Of a stretch of DNA of 6,208 nt, positions 1-5,700 are shown piece by piece. The notes below the pieces were generated by a model, which ran no database searches, was not told the DNA's origin, and saw only the letters and a program-made list of their open reading frames with translations. How positions within the stretch are numbered: position 1 is the first letter of the stretch; each line of letters begins with the position of its first letter. Source of the stretch: JAJYBV01 sp021812265 (GTDB lineage: Bacteria; Chloroflexota; Ktedonobacteria; Ktedonobacterales; JACDGC01). Made by a program: the position numbers and the translations under genes. The stretch covers positions 1 through 6,208 of the forward strand of contig DAIDIC010000086.1 of NCBI GenBank assembly GCA_027459525.1, read 5' to 3'.

Positions 1-138
1 AGCGCCTTGGAAGACGTGAACAGAAAAGTCTCTATTGGGGTAAAAAATAAGAAACTTATTTTGACCCTTATTTTGCATAGGCAGAAAGCCCCAAATGATA
101 GCAAATGGAATCATTTCTGCATATACTTGGATTGGTGA
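1..138 (+). other. Left-edge segment, possible tail of an upstream gene
   Basis: Two plus-strand frames are open from the left edge. One runs 45 codons to a TGA at 136-138. The other runs 15 codons to a TAA at 48-50 and ends in a basic tail (RLGRREQKSLYWGKK). Neither is recognised, and at most one could be the C-terminus of a gene lying outside the window. The segment also has a 9-bp direct repeat CTTATTTTG (55-63 and 67-75). A 7-bp inverted repeat GCAGAAA/TTTCTGC (81-87 and 114-120) encloses a smaller TGAT/ATCA stem. The 45-codon frame stops next to the apparent edge of the IS200/IS605-like hairpin, so truncation by an insertion is conceivable but unproven. Confidence 0.2.
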
Positions 139-199
139 CGACTCCCCATGCGTAGAACGCAGGGGATTCTAGGGTAAGCCCAAGCACGCTTGTCTACGC
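139..199 (-). ncRNA. Omega-RNA-like / IS200-IS605 right-end-like structured element, no tnpB
   Basis: Read on the minus strand, this stretch forms a strong hairpin. TCCCC+TGCG (143-147, 149-152) pairs with CGCA+GGGGA (158-166) around the loop 153-157, with A148 bulged. Two outer pairs (140-169, 141-168) lie beyond one mismatch. Minus-strand GCGTAGA (199-193) is exactly complementary to TCTACGC (156-150), which covers part of the hairpin loop and inner stem, so a pseudoknot is possible. A small GGG/CCC stem (172-174, 179-181) lies between. The minus-strand layout AGAATCCCC-stem-GGGGAGT..TCA resembles right ends of IS200/IS605-family elements, where the 3' end of tnpB overlaps the omega-RNA. 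No tnpB is present, because comM occupies the place where it would lie. It may be a solo remnant or a MITE-like copy. A plain hairpin from another source cannot be excluded. Confidence 0.42.
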
Positions 200-217
200 G
201 CCAAAGTGTCTTATACA
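190..217 (+). promoter_or_regulatory. Weak candidate promoter for comM
   Basis: A TTGTCT box (190-195) and a TATACA box (212-217) are separated by 16 bp. Each matches the sigma-70 consensus at four of six positions. The -10 box lies inside the inverted repeat at 202-222, so a protein bound there would block it. This is a motif guess only; transcription could also arrive from upstream of the window. Confidence 0.25.
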
Positions 218-222
218 CTTTG
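202..222. repeat. Perfect 8-bp inverted repeat upstream of comM
   Basis: CAAAGTGT (202-209) and ACACTTTG (215-222) are perfect inverted repeats separated by CTTAT. The symmetry and its overlap with a candidate -10 box for comM would suit a dimeric repressor site. No T-run follows, so it is a poor terminator. It also lies 5' of the right-end-like hairpin on the minus strand, so it could instead be the left-end hairpin of the same small IS200/IS605-like element. Confidence 0.5.
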
Positions 223-264
223 TGATAAAAACAAACATTTATACGGAAGAGGAATGCAAAGATC

Positions 265-1791
265 ATGCTGGGTAGAGTTTTAACATGTGCGGTAAACGGC
301 TTGGAAGGAGCGCTGGTAGAGGTAGAGGTAGATATCAGCTTTCAGCTGCCGGCGTTTACTATAGTTGGCCTGCCGGATACCGCAGTGCAGGAAGCGCGGG
401 AACGAGTGCGCGCCGCAATTAAAAACAGCGGTTTGTCTTTTTCGCAAAAACGCATCACCGTTAATCTGGCTCCGGCAGATCTGCGTAAAGAAGGGCCGGC
501 CTATGACTTGCCCATTGCGGTTGCTATATTGGCGGCAGAAGAAGAAATTTCGGTAGCGGAACGAGCATATATCTATTTAGGTGAATTGGGTTTGGATGGC
601 AGTGTGCGCCATACTCAAGGGATTTTACCGATGGTCGCCAAAGCGCACGAAGAAGGCATACCCGCCGTATTTGTTCCTGCAGCAGATGCGCAGGAAGCGG
701 CGCTGGTAGACGGCATCCTAGTCTATCCGGTGGAGCATTTGGCGCAGCTCGTTGCGCATATTCGCGGCGCTCATATGATCGAGCCATTTGTGGCGCCTCC
801 GATTGATTTACTGGAAGACACCGGTAAATATGCGGTTGATTTTGCTGATGTTCGCGGACAGGAACATGTGAAGCGCGCGTTAGAAGTGTCGGCCAGCGGC
901 GGACACAATTTGCTGATGAGCGGCCCTCCGGGCGCAGGCAAAACACTCATGGCGCGCGCAGCATCCTCAATTTTGCCGCCGATGGGGCCAGTCGAGGCGC
1001 TGGAAGTAACAAAAATTTATTCTGTCAGCGGGCAGTTACCATCTTCAGGGGGAAACCCGCTTATTCGGCAGCGGCCGTTTCGTTCTCCGCACCACACCAC
1101 CAGCCACGCCGGACTCGTTGGCGGTGGGCGCTGGCCTCGTCCCGGCGAAATCAGCCTTGCGCATCGCGGCGTATTATTTTTAGATGAACTGCCCGAATTT
1201 GGACAAAATGTGCTGGAAGTGCTGCGCCAGCCGCTAGAAGATAAGTTTGTGACCATTTCGCGCGCGCAGGGCAGTGTTACTTTTCCGGCAAATTTTATGT
1301 TGATTGCCGCCATGAATCCTTGCCCTTGCGGCTATTATTCAGATCCGGTTCGGGAATGTGTGTGTACACCATCTACTATTTCGCGATACCAAAAGCGTAT
1401 CAGCGGGCCGTTGCTGGACCGTATAGATATTCAAATCGAGGCGCCGCGGGTTGATTATGATAAACTTGCCGGCAAATCGCAAAATGAAAAATCCGTCGAA
1501 ATTCGCGCCCGGGTTATTGCGGCGCGCACAACACAAACAGAGCGTTTTCGCGGCACATCCATCATTGTCAATGCGGATATGGGACCCGGCGACATCCGCA
1601 AATATTGCGAGTTAGAGCCGGCGGCGCAAACCTTGCTGAAAGCCGCCGCACAGCAATTGCAGCTTTCGGCGCGCGCATATCACCGCACGCTAAAGCTGGC
1701 GCGCACCATTGCTGATATGGCCGGATCCGCTTCTATCGGTCCGGCGCACTTAGCCGAGGCTATTCAATATCGGCCGCGCATTCAAAATTAA
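265..1791 (+). CDS. comM: ComM/YifB family Mg-chelatase-like AAA+ ATPase
   Basis: The 508-residue product matches the usual ComM/YifB length (about 500) and looks complete. In Vibrio cholerae ComM is a hexameric helicase that promotes branch migration when transformed DNA is integrated; a similar cytoplasmic DNA-recombination role is inferred here. Residues about 20-145 form the N-terminal ChlI/Lon-protease-like domain (FTIVGLPDTAVQEARERVRA, then NLAPADLRKEGPAYDLPIA), which is not expected to be a working protease. The AAA+ core has Walker A GPPGAGKT (220-227, K226), Walker B VLFLDE (303-308), sensor-1 asparagine N351 and the LLDRID motif (383-388). A CPC...CVC cysteine cluster (C353, C355, C365, C367) is a likely metal-binding knuckle, typical of the family. 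The C-terminal Mg-chelatase domain has ARAYHRTLKLARTIADMAG and ends near YRPR. The start is ATG 265, preceded by AGAGGA (248-253) at a rather long 11-nt spacing. The ATG at 254 is out of frame. No other competence gene is in the window. Confidence 0.96.
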   Translation: MLGRVLTCAVNGLEGALVEVEVDISFQLPAFTIVGLPDTAVQEARERVRAAIKNSGLSFSQKRITVNLAPADLRKEGPAYDLPIAVAILAAEEEISVAERAYIYLGELGLDGSVRHTQGILPMVAKAHEEGIPAVFVPAADAQEAALVDGILVYPVEHLAQLVAHIRGAHMIEPFVAPPIDLLEDTGKYAVDFADVRGQEHVKRALEVSASGGHNLLMSGPPGAGKTLMARAASSILPPMGPVEALEVTKIYSVSGQLPSSGGNPLIRQRPFRSPHHTTSHAGLVGGGRWPRPGEISLAHRGVLFLDELPEFGQNVLEVLRQPLEDKFVTISRAQGSVTFPANFMLIAAMNPCPCGYYSDPVRECVCTPSTISRYQKRISGPLLDRIDIQIEAPRVDYDKLAGKSQNEKSVEIRARVIAARTTQTERFRGTSIIVNADMGPGDIRKYCELEPAAQTLLKAAAQQLQLSARAYHRTLKLARTIADMAGSASIGPAHLAEAIQYRPRIQN

Positions 1792-1916
1792 TACTATAGA
1801 TAAGATAAAAAACGCATGACTAAAAGCGGCAGCGCTACACACTTCCGCCAACTGTACCGTTCTTAAAAGAACGCGCACACTGTATATGATCGCGCCATAT
1901 TTCCGGAGCCACAGCC

Positions 1917-1946
1917 GATTGCGCCACCCAATAGAGGCGCAGTTTT
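1917..1946 (+). terminator. Possible weak terminator after comM
   Basis: TGCGCC (1920-1925) pairs with GGCGCA (1936-1941) across a 10-nt loop. The stem can extend by G-T and A-T pairs into the following GTTTT (1942-1946). The T-run is only four bases and the site lies about 130 bp past the comM stop, so this is a modest candidate. No better hairpin sits nearer the end of comM. Confidence 0.3.
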
Positions 1947-1988
1947 GGGCTGGGCTGATCCTTGCACGGCAATTCCAGACAAACAAAC

Positions 1989-2016
1989 TTGCATACTGTA
2001 GTTTATTTGCTATATT
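1989..2016 (+). promoter_or_regulatory. Possible sigma-70-like promoter for the pilin gene
   Basis: TTGCAT (1989-1994) and TATATT (2011-2016) are separated by 16 bp, matching the consensus at four and five of six positions. Transcription would begin near 2023 and give a leader of about 145 nt before the pilin start. The spacing is good, but the AT-rich surroundings make chance matches likely. Confidence 0.3.
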
Positions 2017-2169
2017 CGGATAAATTAGTAGCTTTTTGGCATGCAATTCGCGTAAAAGATATGCGTCAAGATGAATCCCAAAGACATATGCCGCATAAAC
2101 ACATAAAGCGTTTGCAAGAGCGTATAAAATATGTGCGCCACATGTCGAATATTCAGAAGGAGTTTGATT

Positions 2170-2391
2170 GTGAATCTATTCGATCGAGCAGTATTATTTA
2201 CTATAACTGCCATCTCAAATGTACTTGGATCACGCAAAGATCCCCAACGCGGACAAAGTATCGTGGAATATGCGCTGATTATCGCTATTATCGGCGCCGT
2301 CGCCGCAGTTGCGCTTATAACTATGGGTTCTAAACTGCAGGCAACATTCCAGAATATCATCAACACATTGCAGGCGTATCCCGGCACATAA
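2170..2391 (+). CDS. Flp/Fap-type IVb prepilin
   Basis: This encodes a 73-residue small pilin precursor. The start chosen is GTG 2170, seven bases after an excellent AAGGAG (2157-2162). An ATG 39 bp upstream (2131) is in frame but lacks such a site and would add an implausible cysteine-rich leader. The prepilin-peptidase site is clear: G28 followed by QSIVEYALI, with glutamate at +5 and tyrosine at +6 of the mature chain, the hallmark of Flp pilins. Residues 35-52 form the hydrophobic helix that anchors the subunit in the membrane and packs the pilus core. The mature form is about 45 residues, ending in a polar tail (KLQATFQNIINTL). Flp pilins are assembled by Tad machinery for adhesion or surface attachment, and a prepilin peptidase (TadV/CpaA or PilD type) would process it. 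None of those genes is in the window, so the gene stands alone. The 28-residue leader is rather long for the family and is partly hydrophobic. Confidence 0.9.
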   Translation: MNLFDRAVLFTITAISNVLGSRKDPQRGQSIVEYALIIAIIGAVAAVALITMGSKLQATFQNIINTLQAYPGT

Positions 2392-2416
2392 GTTTGCTTT
2401 TGCGCATATAAAAAGT

Positions 2417-2450
2417 AACCAGAGAGTTGTATTGCTCTCTGGTTTTTTTT
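2417..2450 (+). terminator. Strong rho-independent terminator after the pilin gene
   Basis: AACCAGAGAG (2417-2426) pairs perfectly with CTCTCTGGTT (2435-2444) around an 8-nt loop. A run of eight T bases (2443-2450) follows and overlaps the stem end. It begins 26 bp past the pilin stop codon. It separates the pilin transcript from the NACHT gene, which therefore needs its own promoter. Confidence 0.95.
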
Positions 2451-2623
2451 ATTATAGAAGCAGTGTTCATCGGCGCTGCCAGCCCTATACAAAAGTTTGA
2501 GAAACGCCTGTATTTTCCCCTTCGATGAGAAAATACTATATCTCGCCAGATATGTTTTTGCGCCGCCACCACCAAAAAATATTTTGAAATACTTCATCAG
2601 CAATTTAGAGACCCAAAACAGTT

Positions 2624-2638
2624 TGTGATATATTCACA
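2624..2638. promoter_or_regulatory. TGTGA-N5-TCACA operator-like palindrome
   Basis: TGTGA (2624-2628) and TCACA (2634-2638) are perfect inverted repeats separated by TATAT. The arms equal the CRP/FNR-family half-sites, but the usual spacer is six bases, not five. The outer TTGTG..CACA also recalls a Rex site, again one base short. The centre lies about 65 bp upstream of the inferred start of transcription, a position used by activators. The regulator is unknown. Confidence 0.35.
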
Positions 2639-2661
2639 TTGCTTTTGCGTAGAATGAATAT

Positions 2662-2689
2662 TTACTTATTATTCGTTTCTTTGTATAAT
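2662..2689 (+). promoter_or_regulatory. Promoter of the NACHT-HEAT gene
   Basis: A perfect TATAAT -10 box (2684-2689) lies 16 bp after TTACTT (2662-2667), which matches the -35 consensus at three of six positions. Transcription would start near 2696, giving a leader of about 48 nt that contains the GGAGG ribosome site (2728-2732). A strong -10 with a weak -35 suits a promoter helped by an activator, such as one bound at 2624-2638. Confidence 0.6.
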
Positions 2690-2743
2690 AGTATATGTTC
2701 TATTGATAGCTTCTCAACGTGTTATTCGGAGGACCGTTTTCAT

Positions 2744-5700
2744 ATGACGTCATCCAGTGAGCCAAATACACCAAAAGATTTTTTTGCTTGGATGCCACCA
2801 TGGCTCCGCGCCATTCTTGCTTGGTGGTGGGTTATCGTTGCCACTATTGCCGGCTCTATCATTATCAGTGATATTCAGATCTTACTCCAAAATGGCTGGT
2901 CTGCCTTTCTTACTTCATTGACAACATGGGCATTCTTTCAGCCATTCATAAACACCTATCCAATTCCTTCTTATATTATTTCAAGTATTCTTGTGTTACT
3001 TGCCCCTGTTGGGCTGTTTATTCAGCGCTATGAAAAGAAACGAGAGAAAGCGATTCAAGATGCCCATCGCCAGAAAACACAAGAACATGCTGAATCCATC
3101 AAACAACATGATGAAACTCTCGAAGAGTTGGGACAAGATGTAAGTACCATCAAAGATAAAATCGGTATTGATCATCAGGTGGATATCGAGAAGGCCCAAC
3201 AGCAATGGTTTACTGCGTTGCAGGATAACTATGACTATGTGGAACTGCCGGTTGTCCCAAAAGGCACGATACAGCTAAATACCGTCTACCAGCCATTGCG
3301 CATGCTCAGCGATCCCTTAAGTGTTGATACAATCAAAGACCGGGATCGAGAACGCAGGGCATTAGAGGATGAGTTTGCACAATGGAAAGCGCCGGATATG
3401 CCTCTGGTGGATGTGGAAGAGCAAAAGCGCCGGATGCTGGAGCGTGAACATGCCCGCCACAAACAAGAAACCGCACAGCCGCAGCGTATTGAAGCTGTCA
3501 ATGAGCTGGACGCTTTGGAAAAATCGGGAAGCCGCCGTATGGTAGTGCTCGGCGGACCCGGCAGCGGCAAAACAACTTTGCTGCACCGTTTGATAATCCA
3601 TCAGATACAGGAGTTTCGGGAGAAGAAAAGCGCACTCATCCCTATCTTCATTTCTTTGCCGGATTGGGCGCGAACAGGAAAAAGCCTCCTTGACTATTTG
3701 CGGGATTTGCTGATTGGCTGGGAGATTGATCCCGACTATGCCAATATTCTGTGGCAAGAACTCCAAAAAGGCAATGTCTTGCTCTGCTTGGATGGATTGG
3801 ACGAGGTGCGCAGCAATCAGCGCCCAGAAGTGATTCGGTGGATTAACCAGCATGCCAGTCAATATGGTGGCATTTGGGTGATTAGCTCGCGCTTTACAAA
3901 CTATCAAGGGAAGCAGTTCTATTCCGGCCAATTCGCTGAGTGGGAGTTGAAACCCATGGACGCAGAGATGCGCAAAACATTGGCTGCGCATCTATTTCAG
4001 GTATTTTCCCAAGTATTGTTTGCTGATCAAAGCGTTTCCGTTCGTAGTTCATCAGTGTTCTTGGAAAAATTGTCGGAACACCCGCAAGTTGCGGTCTGGG
4101 GACAAAACCCGCTGCTGTTCAGCCTCGTCACCTACATCTATGTCAGCAATAATAAACTGCCCGATAGCCGCGCGGAAATGTATGGCGGCATCATGGATGC
4201 GGTGCTCCATCGGGCATATGAACGAAGCAAAGATACAAGTGATAAAGAGGCATGGTGCAACGCAACAAAACGCATTCTTGCTGAACTTGCTTTGCGTCTA
4301 TTCCAAAAACATGGCAGGACATTTACCAAAACCGATCTCTATGATGAATTGCCCGGTATTTTAACTGATTTACATCGCAACGAATCAGATATTGAGATAG
4401 GTCCTCGCTTATTCGATTGCGGCTTGTTTCTGCCCGTTTCAACAGACGCATTAGGATTTAGCCATTTGAGTTTTCAAGAATATCTCACAGGATGGGCGTT
4501 GACTTTCTGGCTTATGCGCTATCCCGCTGACACTGCTGCATATCAATCGCAGTACAACCTGATTATCCGTGAGCAATCGCATACGCGCTGGAATGAGCCG
4601 CTGCGCTTGATGGTGAGTATTTTGCTGAAAGAGCGCGGCAATGATGGCAAAAAATGGGTTCACGAGTGGGTAACTTCGCTGCTGGAGGCGCAAAAACAAG
4701 GAGATGATCCCGGCTATCTTGCGTTTACGCTGGCGGCGGCAATCTGCGGAGAGATTCCTGCCGAGCAGCAATCATTCTTCATGCGAGACATGCAATACAT
4801 TGCCGATACGTGGGAGCAATTGCTGGAAGAGTCTGCTGTGCGTGAAAGAGAGACGCTGCAAGAACGCTTATTCACTCTCGCGCCGGTTATCCGAACTTTT
4901 CCTACACAATCACTATCTTCCATGATTTCACAGTGGGTGAAATTACTCCATTCTTCTAATACGAGGTTATCCATTTTGGCGGCGAAAGCGTTGGGGCAGA
5001 TGGGTGACCGCGCTCCCGTCGACACCCTCATCTCCGCTCTCTCCAATGCATCTGAATGGATACGAGAAGCCGTGGCACAGGCGTTAGGTCAGTTGGGCAA
5101 TCGCGCACCCGTCGACGTCCTCGTCTCTGCTCTCTCCGATGCATCTGAATATGTGCGACAAGCCGTGGCACAGGCGTTAGGTCAGTTGGGCAATCGCGCA
5201 CCCGTCGACGTCCTCGTCTCTGCTCTCTCCGATGCATCTGAATATGTGCGACAAGCCGCGGTGAAAGCGTTGGGGCAGCTGGGCGACCGCGCTCCCATCG
5301 ACCCCCTCATCTCTGCTCTCTCCGATTCTGCAATCAGTGTGCGAGCGGTGGCAGCACGGGCGTTGGGGCAGTTGGGCGACCACGCTCCCGTCGCTTCCCT
5401 CGTCTCCGCTCTCTCCAATGCATCTGAATATGTGCGAGAAGCCGCGGCACAGGCGTTGGGGCAACTGGGCAACCGCGCTCCGGTAGAGGCAGTGAATGCC
5501 CTCGTCTCCGCTCTCTCCGATCCTGATTGGCGTGTGCAACAAGCGGTGATAGAAGTGTTGGGGCAACTGGGCGACCGCGCTCCCGTCGACGCCCTCGTCT
5601 CTGCTCTCTCCGATTTTGACGATGATGTGCGAAGAATGGTGGCGGCGCGGGCATTAGGACAGATGGGCGACCGCGCTCCGGTGGAGGCAGTAGATGCCCT

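Larger units (their letters stand above)
1792..2169. other. Spacer between comM and the pilin gene
   Basis: No convincing gene is seen in this 378-bp spacer. It contains a palindrome CGTTCTT-AA-AAGAACG (1858-1864 and 1867-1873) of unknown role, a possible weak terminator and a possible promoter. A 16-codon frame starting at ATG 1816 ends at TAA 1864-1866. The same frame then stays open for more than 40 codons with a proline-rich stretch (IFPEPQPIAPPNRGAVLGW). It could be a decayed gene fragment, but I recognise no family and it has no ribosome binding site. The last ~100 bp upstream of the pilin form a purine-rich leader. Confidence 0.5.
2451..2743. other. AT-rich regulatory spacer before the NACHT gene
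   Basis: No gene is supported between the pilin terminator and the NACHT start. Besides the promoter and palindrome listed separately, ATATCT-CGCC-AGATAT (2538-2553) is a perfect 6-bp inverted repeat followed by GTTTTT, too AT-rich to be a convincing terminator. AATGAATA (2653-2660) and TATTCGTT (2670-2677) form an imperfect inverted repeat (seven of eight) over the candidate -35 region. Confidence 0.5.

Noticed and set aside
1750..2046. A 98-codon minus-strand open frame overlapping the end of comM
   Set aside because: It overlaps the conserved comM C-terminus antisense, with no ribosome site and no family resemblance.
2131..2169. ATG 2131 as the start of the pilin gene
   Set aside because: It adds thirteen residues (MCATCRIFRRSLI) without a ribosome site, whereas GTG 2170 has AAGGAG at ideal spacing.
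1962..2333. A 123-codon plus-strand open frame overlapping the pilin gene in another frame
   Set aside because: The pilin frame there has clear Flp motifs and a good ribosome site. This frame has none, and its second half is an arginine/tyrosine-rich out-of-frame reading of the pilin.
2538..2559. ATATCT-CGCC-AGATAT followed by GTTTTT as a terminator
   Set aside because: The stem is only six pairs and mostly A-T, and a far stronger terminator already lies at 2417-2450. I leave it as an unassigned palindrome.
2025..2603. A 192-codon minus-strand open frame
   Set aside because: It runs antisense across the whole pilin gene and its strong terminator, and it has no recognisable domain.
3362..3991. 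A 209-codon minus-strand open frame inside the NACHT region
   Set aside because: It is antisense to the Walker A, Walker B and sensor motifs of the NACHT domain, which are plainly the coding strand.
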